Assembly: GCA_025360745.1 (NCBI GenBank)
Contig: JANYBP010000075.1
Coordinates: forward strand, 1 to 47,971
DNA length: 47,971 nucleotides
Direction: 5' to 3'
DNA from: a bacterium
GTDB lineage: Bacteria > Verrucomicrobiota > Kiritimatiellia > CAIKKV01 > CAIYGI01
Both the position numbers and the translations under genes were made by a program. Under the pieces are notes generated by a model. That model did no database searches. It was given only the letters and a program-made list of their open reading frames with translations, and was not told the origin of the DNA. Each line of letters begins with the position of its first letter. The stretch's first letter is position 1. Below are positions 29,945 to 38,874 of this stretch, piece after piece.

Positions 29945-31069
29945 TTAACCCCGGGTTGTCATGACATCCAAAATCCGGGCGGCATTCACGGTCACGTCAA
30001 AAGTACCACATGCAAGCGCCCGTCCGGCATCACCCATGCGGGCCCGTGTTGCAGGGCTCGCGGTGAGAGTTTCGATAATGGTTTGCGCCAAGGCCGCGAC
30101 GTCGCCCGGCGAGCACAAATAGGCATTCTCGCCGTGGGTCAGATACTCCGAAATATCGCTGATGCGTGTCGCCACGACAGGTTTGCCGGACGCCAGATAT
30201 TCGACAACTTTGGTCGGGAAGCCCATTTCATTAAGGCCGCTGGACGCCTTGGGCATGACTAAAACGTCGGCCAGCGCCATCAAATCGATCACTTCTTGAT
30301 AGTTTAGCATGCCCAGATACGTTGCAGATACGTTGCAGATTTGCGAAGACCGTACTTTTCGATCATTGTCTCCGGGGTGCCCTCAAGATTCCCCGCGTAT
30401 CCGGCAAAGGCCAGATGCGCATCGGGCACGCGTTTCGCCACCTCGACCATGGCGGCCATAAGGAATTGGAAGCCCGCATGCGGGCTCAAACTGCCAGTAT
30501 ATACTACCCACCGCGCCTGGTGTTCCGCCAAGCGACGTTGCATGCGTTTTGGGTCGCCAGCGGCAAATCGCGCGCAGTCCACCAGGGCCGGGACACGCAG
30601 CAAGAGGTATAGCGGCCCCGGCATTGGGCGGCCAGCGTCGTGGTGATGACGAGCACCAGCGACGCCGCCGATTTGGCGATCCACATCGAGATTCGCTGCA
30701 CGTATAAGTTACAATAATGCAGCAGCGAAACCGGTGGAGGTTACGGTGATGCACCAGTTGCGGAGCTGGACAATGAAGAATGCCGCTTTGGGTGGACATT
30801 ACAACGTCCGGGTGGAGTTGTGAAATCACCCGTCCAAGTGCCATGTTGGCAGTCAGGAATCTTCGCACAGGGGACTGGTTTTGGGCGTAAAGCAGCAGGG
30901 AAATGTCGGGAAAACGTTGTCGAACCGCGCGCGCAACTCCTTCCCGACCGGCAATTACGGTGATCCGTTCTATTCTGCCGCAACTCCGCCATGCACCCGG
31001 ATACCCCAACAAGCCCGTGAGTCCGCCCACTGGCGCAAGATTGGAAGCGTTGATAACGAGATGCTTCAT
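29945..31069 (-). pseudogene. Chimeric glycosyltransferase A'::B' pseudogene
   Basis: The 5' part (31069 to about 30721) encodes MKHLVINASNLAPVGGLTG... and is a close copy of the N-terminus of glycosyltransferase A (25786-26913). At about 30720 the sequence switches to a copy of the C-terminal two thirds of glycosyltransferase B (32017-33246), out of frame. Within the B' part there are two further frameshifts: 2 extra bases near 30603-30606 relative to B, and a perfect 11-bp tandem duplication (30315-30325 and 30326-30336) after the TYL codons. The last 121 codons (30310-29945) are open and still read as a good GT4 end (ADVLVMPKASSGLNEMGFPT). No full-length product is possible. Confidence 0.9.
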
Positions 31070-32007
31070 TTGCAAACGCGATTCCGCGCATGAATTAGCT
31101 TTTCGCCGTAAAGAAAATCATATTTCGGAGGCCGAAAGTGCATCATGCCGCCTCCCGGTGAAAAAGTTAATTCACCAAATACAATTTGCCGTCGATTGAG
31201 CAAATAAAGGTCAACCCTCAAGAAATCCCACCCTGCGCTTAGTGTTTCTGCAATGCCAATCATTTCCTCCAAAACCGGCGGCTTGAAATGTGAGGTTTGC
31301 AATTGGGTGTTGTATAAACCAAACGAAAGTTTGGCCCACGTCCTGTTATAGACCGAAACCAGGGGAATACCCTGAGTGTTGTCAACTATGCTGATGAACT
31401 CGACATGGCCGCCAAAGCAATAAAATTTGTAATCCAACAGCGGGGTCTGGTCTTCATTTCTGAGGAGTTGTTCAATGATAATGCGCGGAGCAATCGAATC
31501 GTAGTGGCGCTCCGTTGCATGTCTGGAAATATTATAGGAAGTCTTCACCCATTTGCGGCACATTGCCAGCAATTCAGACGGTCTCGCCGCATCCTGTTCA
31601 GTTACAATTCGGATCATGCCGCTGCCATGATTGGCTTTGAGCACGTAAGGCTTCGGAAAATCTGCAAACACGATTGTTTCAGGATCATCCGTTGCGTAAT
31701 AAAGTTCGTTTAAAAGGTGGCCGAGTCCGAGATTCGCGACATATGCTCTGACCAAATACTTGTCTGCGATTACGCTAGCCCTCGGGTCTATGCGGAATAA
31801 TTGTTTATTCAGAATATACTCATTGAACGTTCTTGGCTTGGCGATATGCACAAAGTAATTGAGCCGCAGAAATGCAATCACGCGAACAAAGGTTTGCTTG
31901 TTCAAGCAGTGGTAAAGCATTGGACGCATCAGTGCGTCAAGGGCCAGTCCTAATGTGGGGATGAATCCGCGGCACGCAATTAACTTAAGCAACCTGATGG
32001 CCGTCAT
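31066..32007 (-). CDS. TupA-like ATP-grasp protein, copy 2
   Basis: A 313-aa paralogue of the TupA-like protein at 26910-27854, similar along the whole length by eye. Shared blocks: PRTFNEYI, VIADKYLVRAYV, LKANHGSGMIRIV, LLDYKFYCFGGHVEFIS, IPLVSVYNR, GWDFLRVDLYLLN and FGELTFSPGGGMMHF. All ATP-grasp residues visible in copy 1 are kept, so it is probably active. It overlaps the dead A' gene by ATGA exactly as copy 1 overlaps the live A gene, which dates the coupling before the duplication. Sequence divergence between the copies suggests different acceptors or an old event. Confidence 0.86.
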   Translation of the reverse strand: MTAIRLLKLIACRGFIPTLGLALDALMRPMLYHCLNKQTFVRVIAFLRLNYFVHIAKPRTFNEYILNKQLFRIDPRASVIADKYLVRAYVANLGLGHLLNELYYATDDPETIVFADFPKPYVLKANHGSGMIRIVTEQDAARPSELLAMCRKWVKTSYNISRHATERHYDSIAPRIIIEQLLRNEDQTPLLDYKFYCFGGHVEFISIVDNTQGIPLVSVYNRTWAKLSFGLYNTQLQTSHFKPPVLEEMIGIAETLSAGWDFLRVDLYLLNRRQIVFGELTFSPGGGMMHFRPPKYDFLYGEKLIHARNRVCK

Positions 32008-32016
32008 GTTCTTGTC

Positions 32017-33246
32017 CTAGCCAGACATGGCGTCGAGGATACGAGCGGCGTTCAACGTCACATCAAATGTATCGCAGGCGAGTTCCCTGCCGGCTTTGCC
32101 CACGCGAGTGCGCTCTTCAGGACCCGATTCGAGTGCCCCAACAATGGTTCGTGACAAGTCCGCCACGTCATCGGGATTGCACAGGCAGGCGTTTTTGCCA
32201 TGTGTCATATATTCCGGAATATCGCTGATGCGTGTAGCCACGACTGGTTTGCCGGCTGCCAGATACTCGGCCAATTTAGTCGGGAAACCCATTTCATTAA
32301 GTCCGCTCGATGCCTTGGGCATCACCAAAACATCAGCCAGAGCCATTAAATCAACCACATCCTGGTAGTTCAACATCCCCAGGTACTCTGCGTGGTTTTG
32401 GAGGCCATGCTTCTCGATCATCTGTCCCGGAGTGCCCTCAAGGTTGCCCGCATATCCAGCAAACGCCAAATATGCATCGGGAACATGCTTTACGACCTCC
32501 ACCATGGCCGCCATCAGAAATTGAAAACCCGCATGAGCGCTCAGGCTGCCGGTGTATACGACCCACCGCGCCTGTCGCCAGGCCAGACGCTGGTGCATAC
32601 GTTTGGGGTCGCCGGTGGCAAATCGCGCGCAATCCACCAAAGCGGGCACACGTAACAAGGTATAGCGGCCACGGCATTGGGATGCCAACGTCGAACTAAT
32701 AATGACCACCAACGACGACATGGACTTTGCGATCCACATCGACAATCTCAACAAGTGAATGTAGCCGTAATGCATCAACGAAAATCTCGCTCGTGTATAG
32801 TAGAATCCATCCACTTGTTCTACGGCCACCTTCCGGCCCGCCAATCGCGCGAGGCAAGCCAGAAACGCGCCCTCGGGACTGGGCGCATATATGTAGAGCC
32901 AGTCATATTTGTGCTGCACAGTGGCCGCTAACATCTGCCTTGCCCATGAGAAGCGGGCGACAAAGTGCTTCCGCATGGATATGCGCCCGCTTCGACTGAG
33001 CCACTGTGTTTTCGGATCAGGATACATCCCCCATTGCATGGTCACACCGTCTACCAGATCCTCTGCCGCCAAAGTCTGGTTAGGGAAAGGCATAAAAAGC
33101 GTTACTTTCTGACCCAAGCGCGCAAAGGCGCCAGCAAGAATAGTCACCCTGCGGGCTGCCGCATTATTTGCAGGCAGGCGGATGTTGGCAACCATGGCGA
33201 TACGCAATGTCCGGCAGACCGGCGGCTGGTTGAAGTGGATTTTCAT
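32017..33246 (-). CDS. GT4 glycosyltransferase B (intact copy)
   Basis: A 409-aa GT-B glycosyltransferase. The N-terminal domain starts RIAMVANIRLPANNAAARRV (16-35), with YDWLYIYAPSPEGAFLACLA near 114-133. The C-terminal half has RWVVYTGSLSAHAGFQFLMAA near 233-253, LAFAGYAGNLEGTPGQMI near 268-285, ADVLVMPKASSGLNEMGFPTKLAEYLAAGKPVVAT near 312-346. It serves as reference for the frameshifted B' fragment at 29945-30720. It overlaps the upstream glycosyltransferase by ATGA and is followed by TupA-like copy 2 after 9 nt. The donor is unknown. Confidence 0.88.
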   Translation of the reverse strand: MKIHFNQPPVCRTLRIAMVANIRLPANNAAARRVTILAGAFARLGQKVTLFMPFPNQTLAAEDLVDGVTMQWGMYPDPKTQWLSRSGRISMRKHFVARFSWARQMLAATVQHKYDWLYIYAPSPEGAFLACLARLAGRKVAVEQVDGFYYTRARFSLMHYGYIHLLRLSMWIAKSMSSLVVIISSTLASQCRGRYTLLRVPALVDCARFATGDPKRMHQRLAWRQARWVVYTGSLSAHAGFQFLMAAMVEVVKHVPDAYLAFAGYAGNLEGTPGQMIEKHGLQNHAEYLGMLNYQDVVDLMALADVLVMPKASSGLNEMGFPTKLAEYLAAGKPVVATRISDIPEYMTHGKNACLCNPDDVADLSRTIVGALESGPEERTRVGKAGRELACDTFDVTLNAARILDAMSG

Positions 33247-34487
33247 GAGGCCCGTGATTCCTGCAGACTTACCCCCAACACTTCTTCGTAAACAGCGAGA
33301 GTTTCCCGTGCCCTTGCGTGTGCGCTGAAGAGTGAAACAGTTTCATTGTATGCGCACTCCCCCATCTCCCTCATGCGCTGGCCGTCCGACAGCAGGTTAG
33401 CCAGTGCGATCGCCAGTGTTTCAGCATTATCAGGGGGAACCAGGACGCCGGTCTTCCCGTCCTTAACCACTTCTTCCAACTCAGGAAAACGCGAGGCCAC
33501 CACCGGTTTGGCCATGCTGGCGGCTTCAATTACCGGCCGGGCAAAATGGGCTGCGGTGGAAGGAAAAACAAGGCAATCGCTGGCGGCAAGCAGGTTCTGA
33601 ATGTCCGTACGAAAGCCGGTAAGTAAAACAAATCCTTCCTTTTCCAGTTTATGGAATGCGTAGTAAGCTTTCGCAAGCGGAGACTGCGTATTGCTTAGTA
33701 TTTGTGCCGTACGGTTTGGCGATAATCCAGGGGGAGTCATGTGCCCGCTGACAATACAAACATAATTTGGGTAAAGTGTTTTTAGACGCTCCAATGCCAA
33801 CGGTAGAATGTGTCCCCCTTTGATGCTGCTGGTTCCACCACAATACAACACCACCTTTTTTCCGTCCGGTATATGAAAATGACGCCGGAGAGCGCTCCCG
33901 TCGAGGGTTCGGTCGAATTGTCCGAAATCAATAATTTCATTAATCACCCTGCGCTTCGACTGCGGTACATGAAGCCGGTCGGCGTTGGCCTTGCAAATAC
34001 AAATCACGCGATCAGGGAGATGACGAAACATCCAGCGAAGAACGGTTAACCGCAAACCAAAATAACCAGGGTGTGCGGCCTCGCGAACATGCCATACAAA
34101 CGGTACCCCGGCCAGTTTGCAGGCAACCGCCTGCGGGGTAAGAACAGAGGAATTTATGTGAACCAGGTCTGGCTTTTCGCGGCCCAAAATACGCATGGTA
34201 CGCCAAACGGACACGGGAAAACGCAGCAGGGCAATGAACATGCGGACGATTGACTTAAGGTTTGTTAAGGGAAACCACCCGCCATTGACGTGGCCAAAAC
34301 ATGAAAGCCTGGTATCGGCGTAGGTTAAAATTCCATGTTCGTTGAAATAGTCCACCACAGCGCCATCCTGAAGGCAGCAAACACTAGTTGTAAATCGGTC
34401 CTTGGGGAAAGCCTGCAGCAAATAAAAAAGGCTCAGTGGCGCTCCACCCAAAGCGCCCCCGTGATGAAAATAAAGCACTTTCTTCAT
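33243..34487 (-). CDS. GT4 glycosyltransferase
   Basis: A 414-aa GT-B glycosyltransferase. N-terminal: VLYFHHGGALGGAPLSLFYLL (4-24), PDLVHINSSVLTPQAVACKLAGVPFVWHVRE near 105-135. C-terminal: KKVVLYCGGTSSIKGGHILPLAL near 210-232, GFRTDIQNLLAASDCLVFPS near 295-314, ARPVIEAASMAKPVVASRFPELEEVVKDGKTGVLVPP near 319-355, the GT4 donor-binding EX7E-like region. It overlaps the Wzy-like gene by 4 nt upstream and glycosyltransferase B by 4 nt downstream, so the three are translationally coupled. Donor and acceptor cannot be told from sequence. Confidence 0.88.
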   Translation of the reverse strand: MKKVLYFHHGGALGGAPLSLFYLLQAFPKDRFTTSVCCLQDGAVVDYFNEHGILTYADTRLSCFGHVNGGWFPLTNLKSIVRMFIALLRFPVSVWRTMRILGREKPDLVHINSSVLTPQAVACKLAGVPFVWHVREAAHPGYFGLRLTVLRWMFRHLPDRVICICKANADRLHVPQSKRRVINEIIDFGQFDRTLDGSALRRHFHIPDGKKVVLYCGGTSSIKGGHILPLALERLKTLYPNYVCIVSGHMTPPGLSPNRTAQILSNTQSPLAKAYYAFHKLEKEGFVLLTGFRTDIQNLLAASDCLVFPSTAAHFARPVIEAASMAKPVVASRFPELEEVVKDGKTGVLVPPDNAETLAIALANLLSDGQRMREMGECAYNETVSLFSAHARARETLAVYEEVLGVSLQESRAS

Positions 34488-35836
34488 GATACGCCACCAG
34501 TGTGTCGGCGAGTGGCGTCTAAAGCAGCCCGTCCTATATCGACCTTCCTGTAGTTTGCAAGGATGGCGTGGCGGCCAGAACTGTAGCCAAAGACAAGGAA
34601 AAACAGGATTTCAGTTATAGCGGTCAAGAAAATAGGGTTCCAAAAAGTAGATATCGAGTAAATAGTCAGAAAAGCCATGCAACTCGCCATGGTCCACGGC
34701 TGCGTGACGTCAAGGCGAGCGACCGCAAGGGTGATGCGCAGACAACAAATAAACAGAATAACAACGGGCATTCCGCCTAACAACCCATAACGAGCAAACA
34801 AATCCAACGCGGCGGAATGCCCGGAAAAATCGGCGCTTCCCAAATGTGTGTCGCCGATCCCTATCAATGGGTTCATGGCAAAGCAATAAATAGGTGCCGC
34901 CAGCAGTGAGGAACGCCCGCTTGTCGTTTCGTCCAAAACGTCTTGCGTGCTGTCGTCGCCTGATGATAAAGTTACCATCGTTGCGAATCGAATGGATCGC
35001 GCAATGCCTTCGGTAGAAGAAAAACTGCCTAGAACACGGCTGACGATATAGCCGGCAATGCCAACCGCCAGAACCGTCATTATGGCGGTTCGGAATATCC
35101 TGCCAGGGGCCTTTCGCATAAAACGCATGTAAAAAATGCCCAGCAGTAAAAGTCCGGCCAAAAAGACCAGGATTGGCGTTGTGTAGAGGGTGACCGTGCA
35201 AAACAGCAAGGCGGCAAGCATAACGGCCGCTACGACAATTCGCGGCCATAACTTTGACGACTGGTCCAAAAAGGCGGCGACAAGAAGAGTCGCATAACTA
35301 ATGTGCCAAACAAAATTGGTTATGATTTCCTTGAAAAAGGTTTGTTTGTCAGACATTCCCAGATTACGTTCAGCTTTAATCCAAAAGTCCACACGAGTCT
35401 GGGATACTTCCAGCATCGAATCTATGCCCCCTTGCATAAGTAAAACGATATACAGCAAAAATAAACAATACAACAGCAACAACCATCGAAAGCAACGTGG
35501 ATTTGATGCAATAACAAAGCCGAAAATAAAAAACATGCTGCCGCGTACAAAAGTCAGGCATGACGGAAAAATGGCGTAATTGAATGCATACATCAAACAA
35601 TAGACAAAAAGGCAGGCAGCGATGGGGAAAAAATAGGCGCTCCGCAAAATATTCATCGAGCGTTTGTTTAAAAGGACGGCAACCAGGCCGATCGAGAAAC
35701 ACAAATGATAAATCGAACGAAAGTGCAATAGCACTCCCGGAGTTGCAATCATAAGATTGATAAAGGCCACGACAGTGAAAAATATTGCCGCCCTATTGAT
35801 GGTTGACTGATCGCGTACTTGCATTGCTGTGCTCAT
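34484..35836 (-). CDS. O-antigen polymerase/ligase-like membrane protein (Wzy candidate)
   Basis: A 450-aa protein with about ten to twelve hydrophobic segments spread over the whole length and a larger hydrophilic stretch at about 265-310 (SSTEGIARSIRFATMVTLSSGDDSTQDVLDETTSGRSSLLAAP, split between residues 270-312), as in O-antigen polymerases and WaaL-like ligases. The segment NPLIGIGDTHLGSADFSGHSAALDLFARYG near 318-347 carries the (N)P.(I)G.G...........H....................G pattern often seen in the Wzy/WaaL superfamily. It is the only such protein in the cluster, so Wzy is the better call. It would join lipid-linked repeat units at the periplasmic face. AT-richer than flanking housekeeping genes. 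Confidence 0.8.
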   Translation of the reverse strand: MSTAMQVRDQSTINRAAIFFTVVAFINLMIATPGVLLHFRSIYHLCFSIGLVAVLLNKRSMNILRSAYFFPIAACLFVYCLMYAFNYAIFPSCLTFVRGSMFFIFGFVIASNPRCFRWLLLLYCLFLLYIVLLMQGGIDSMLEVSQTRVDFWIKAERNLGMSDKQTFFKEIITNFVWHISYATLLVAAFLDQSSKLWPRIVVAAVMLAALLFCTVTLYTTPILVFLAGLLLLGIFYMRFMRKAPGRIFRTAIMTVLAVGIAGYIVSRVLGSFSSTEGIARSIRFATMVTLSSGDDSTQDVLDETTSGRSSLLAAPIYCFAMNPLIGIGDTHLGSADFSGHSAALDLFARYGLLGGMPVVILFICCLRITLAVARLDVTQPWTMASCMAFLTIYSISTFWNPIFLTAITEILFFLVFGYSSGRHAILANYRKVDIGRAALDATRRHTGGVS

Positions 35837-35951
35837 GATGCTCTACAGGAAACTTTGCAAACTGCGGAACTCAATTATGGCGACCAAGGTTTGACCATCC
35901 CAGGTCTTCTCCAATAATCGTGGGACTGTTATAAATTCCCGCACATGCATC

Positions 35952-37094
35952 CTATCCTTGCCAGTTGATTATTGGAAGACCCGCAATGCTTCCTGACGCC
36001 AATGGAAATCTAAGAAAAGGCAAGTCTGGGGGCTCTGGCTGTTTACCGGCCAATTTTGTCTCTCGATAACGACATGCAATTTCAACCATCAGTTTGCACC
36101 GATGGTATTGCGTATGATGCTCCAGAACCTCGCGCCGGACTGCATTCCCAATCTGTAGAAGTTCCTTTTGCGGCTTTTCCAAAAGCGTCTCCACTTGCGC
36201 TATCATCTGATCGAAAGTTCTTCCCAGCCACCATTCAGCGCCATTTCCAAAAAAACACTCAATCCCAGGAACCCAATAATCCACAAGCGGAATGCCTGAT
36301 GCAAGCGCTATAAATGTCCGGTCGGATGTATAGTAGTCATTGAGGATACCGGGGTGGCCGCCGATCAGAACACGGGATCTTCGCATGGCTTCATGTTGTT
36401 GATTATAAGGCACAGGTCCCTGCCATGAACGATTTCCCTCCCAGCGCTTTCCGAAAAGGCCGAACCTCCGTCCGAAACGCTTTGACAGTTTATTTACCAG
36501 ACGATCCCGCCAAAAGCCAATCAAACTCGAAGAACTGAACCCCATGCGACTGCGTTTACTATTGCCAACGAAAACAACATCGAACTCCGGCAGATAAGTG
36601 TTTTGATCCAGTGGCGCTGAAAAGCGCTTTTGGCACGCGCCGTTTGGCATCAAGACGATATTCTTTGTTCCCAGTCTGGCCAACTCCTGCGCCGGTCTCC
36701 CAATTTGCGTCATGAAGTTTAAGTCCGCCAATCGTGATGCGATACGAAAACTGTCTGGGATGGGTTTAAGCCACATGGTATACCCATCTCCCGTACTGGT
36801 GAATATGGTTAAACATGCAGGACACGCACGAAGACGGGCAATTCCCATGGCAAGGTCGGGAATGTGTCCCTGCGGTTCAAAAAACTGCAAAAATACGGTA
36901 TCAGATCCGGCCGCCCGTACCAGTCGTTCTGCCTCGTTCCACAAAGCGGGCCAACCGTGTATACGAGCAAACCCACTGTAGGGAATAGCCTGATAATCGG
37001 ACAGCACTCCTTCCGCCTTCAAGCGTTGGAAGCCGTCGTGGTAACCGGGCTGGCTTTCGAGGGTTTCCCCCTGATACAGGACAAATAAGCGCAT
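35952..37094 (-). CDS. CgeB-like glycosyltransferase
   Basis: A 380-aa protein resembling CgeB/Glyco_trans_1_2-type GT-B glycosyltransferases. The C-terminal signature is clear: MRRSRVLIGGHPGILNDYYTSDRTFIALASGIPLVDYWVPGIECFF (about 237-282, read in two halves), matching the usual pattern where the name-giving loop places Y.S.R.FE..A.G...V. The central FDVVFVGNSKRSRMG (about 171-185) starts the second Rossmann domain. The N-terminus begins RLFVLYQGETLESQPGYHDGF. It lies 12 nt downstream of the next glycosyltransferase and 115 nt upstream of the Wzy-like gene. The donor is unknown. Confidence 0.8.
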   Translation of the reverse strand: MRLFVLYQGETLESQPGYHDGFQRLKAEGVLSDYQAIPYSGFARIHGWPALWNEAERLVRAAGSDTVFLQFFEPQGHIPDLAMGIARLRACPACLTIFTSTGDGYTMWLKPIPDSFRIASRLADLNFMTQIGRPAQELARLGTKNIVLMPNGACQKRFSAPLDQNTYLPEFDVVFVGNSKRSRMGFSSSSLIGFWRDRLVNKLSKRFGRRFGLFGKRWEGNRSWQGPVPYNQQHEAMRRSRVLIGGHPGILNDYYTSDRTFIALASGIPLVDYWVPGIECFFGNGAEWWLGRTFDQMIAQVETLLEKPQKELLQIGNAVRREVLEHHTQYHRCKLMVEIACRYRETKLAGKQPEPPDLPFLRFPLASGSIAGLPIINWQG

Positions 37095-37106
37095 TGTGAT
37101 GCCTGC

Positions 37107-38351
37107 TTAACTCGCCAGGAGAGCGTTATCCAAAGCACAACGAAAACGTTCCTTCACCGCGCTGGAATCGTGATGCATAGCTGCCACGTTTCTTGCTTTG
37201 TGCCCCAGTTGTGCGCGCAAATCCTTGTCCTGTATGAACCGGCGCAATCCACTACCAAGGACTTCGGGAGACTGTTCGGTGATGACAAGAGCGCAGTGTT
37301 GATCAGTTAGATAACGAATGCTTGCGATATTGGGAGGGCCATAGGCAAACACGGGGAGCCCTGCGGCCAGGCACCAGGGGATTTTTGCCGACAATGAATA
37401 AATAAAGTACGCAGCCTGGTTTGGATCGAACGTATCCAGATGCAGAAAGGCGTCAAGTTGGGCAGTCTCGCCTCCTAATAGTTGGTCTTCCTCAACGCTG
37501 GACAGACGGATCAGCGTTCCTGAAAGCAGATCGCGGGGAACGCCACGACCTTTCTGGTTCTGATAGATGACGATTTCCGTGTCCATTCCCTCTTTCCGCA
37601 AGTTCCCCAATGCAAAGCCGATTTGTCGGAGTGAATCGGCCCTGCCAAGGTGCAATGCACCAACACAACCGAACCGAAAACATTTTTGTGTGTCTGCGCG
37701 CACCTTCACTACCGGACGAGCGTCCAAGTCGACGCAGTTCATGAATGGGTGGAATGTATATCCATACCGGCGCTTGTATTCAAGAGCCATCTTCTCGCCA
37801 ATCGCCAATCTCACCTTCGCCTTCGTCAATATGGTCAACGACTGTTTCCTTGCGCGCCACCGCACATATCGACCCAATATCCCATCCTCACGCCGCGAGG
37901 AAGCTGCAATCCAGTCATCCATGAAATGCGGCGCCACGTTCAAACCATACTTTCGCGATACGCGCGTTACGAGCGAGATTACATAAGGACTTTCCAGATT
38001 TGAATATATCAATTCGGGTGCAAATGCCGTAATCCAAGAGTCCAAACTCGGGCTAATCGCAAATGAAGCCAATTTCGCATAACTAGAAAAACATCTTTTC
38101 GCAAAAGTTCGGACCATACCCCGCAGTCGCCCGGCGAACGCGCTATACCCCGCGGTGGTTTCGCCGGCGGCTCGACTCTTGATGACGATCCCTTTATGGC
38201 GCGCAATAAAGGGTCTCAGGCATATAGGCATCGGTAAGTCTTCCAAGCCCAAATGAAACGAGTTGGCACAAACGGCCCGGTCTGGTTCAGAGTCATCGAT
38301 AAATATCTGCGCCAGTTTATCCGCCGGCCAGCCACGGAAAAGGTTGCCCAT
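37107..38351 (-). CDS. GT4-like glycosyltransferase, start uncertain
   Basis: A 414-aa (from ATG 38351) GT-B-like glycosyltransferase. Visible: APHFMDDWIAASSRREDG near 140-157, CFRFGCVGALHLGRADSLRQIGFAL near 223-247, YFIYSLSAKIPWCLAAGLPVFAYGPPN near 317-343. The conserved protein clearly continues upstream of the first ATG: codons at 38352-38405 read VLLINYQPISRRYATGVT, a typical beta-strand plus G-loop start for this fold. That frame stays open to a TAG at 38436-38438 but contains no ATG, GTG or TTG; only CTG at 38397-38402 or ATA at 38424-38426 could initiate. Either a rare start codon is used, or the natural start was lost when the sequence upstream was rearranged. Confidence 0.75.
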   Translation of the reverse strand: MGNLFRGWPADKLAQIFIDDSEPDRAVCANSFHLGLEDLPMPICLRPFIARHKGIVIKSRAAGETTAGYSAFAGRLRGMVRTFAKRCFSSYAKLASFAISPSLDSWITAFAPELIYSNLESPYVISLVTRVSRKYGLNVAPHFMDDWIAASSRREDGILGRYVRWRARKQSLTILTKAKVRLAIGEKMALEYKRRYGYTFHPFMNCVDLDARPVVKVRADTQKCFRFGCVGALHLGRADSLRQIGFALGNLRKEGMDTEIVIYQNQKGRGVPRDLLSGTLIRLSSVEEDQLLGGETAQLDAFLHLDTFDPNQAAYFIYSLSAKIPWCLAAGLPVFAYGPPNIASIRYLTDQHCALVITEQSPEVLGSGLRRFIQDKDLRAQLGHKARNVAAMHHDSSAVKERFRCALDNALLAS

Positions 38352-38874
38352 TGTTACGCCTGTTGCGTAACGGCGACTAATCGGCTGGTAGTTAATCAGC
38401 AGGACTCTATAATAATGCCTATTTATGGTGGCACGCTATTCTGCGGTGATGAAACATGCGAAATGTATTCTTATGCCAGTCAATCGGTCTGTGCAAAGCA
38501 CAACACGGTATTCCAATCGGAATCAAGTGCCCATCGAATTGCTTTCCCATGAATATACCAATCATCACATTTGGATCAGTAGCATCCCGTAGGATGCAGG
38601 TTGATAGGCTGAAGGCTGTTAGACTGTTGAAAAATACTTGTTTTCCTGTTTGATTTCGCGGCAAGTCGTTAACGACATCTGAAGGCTAATTGTACGCAGT
38701 TCTACCTAACAGCCTTCAGCCTAAACAGTTTCAACCTTGGCGTCCCTATGTCCCTATGGGACGCTAGAGCACCAACTTCAAACCCATGCGCACGAAAAAC
38801 CTGTTGGCATTTGCAACAAATGTCCTTTTTAAACACTGCATAATGCCCCTTTCATGAATCGTCACCGTCCTAAT
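38352..38874. other. 523-bp gap with coding extension and inverted repeat
   Basis: 38352-38435 is probably N-terminal coding sequence of the downstream glycosyltransferase. 38597-38736 holds an inverted repeat. About 38741-38763 is a small palindrome (CGTCCC...GGGACG). Between them I see nothing recognisable, although an 81-codon open frame exists on the minus strand (38419-38664). This is a likely site for an internal promoter or an ancient junction inside the cluster. Confidence 0.5.
38597..38736. repeat. Inverted repeat GGCTGAAGGCTGTTAG with 75-nt loop
   Basis: Left arm AGGCTGAAGGCTGTTAG (38606-38622) is matched by CTAACAGCCTTCAGCCT (38706-38722) on the right. The outer CAGGTTGA... and ...TTTCAACC also pair. 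A related single arm is at 21100-21134, upstream of the dehydratase gene, so this is a second dispersed palindromic family in the window. Confidence 0.85.

Noticed and set aside
38419-38664. 81-codon open frame on the minus strand
   Set aside because: Not recognisable; overlaps the inverted repeat and the coding extension of the downstream glycosyltransferase.
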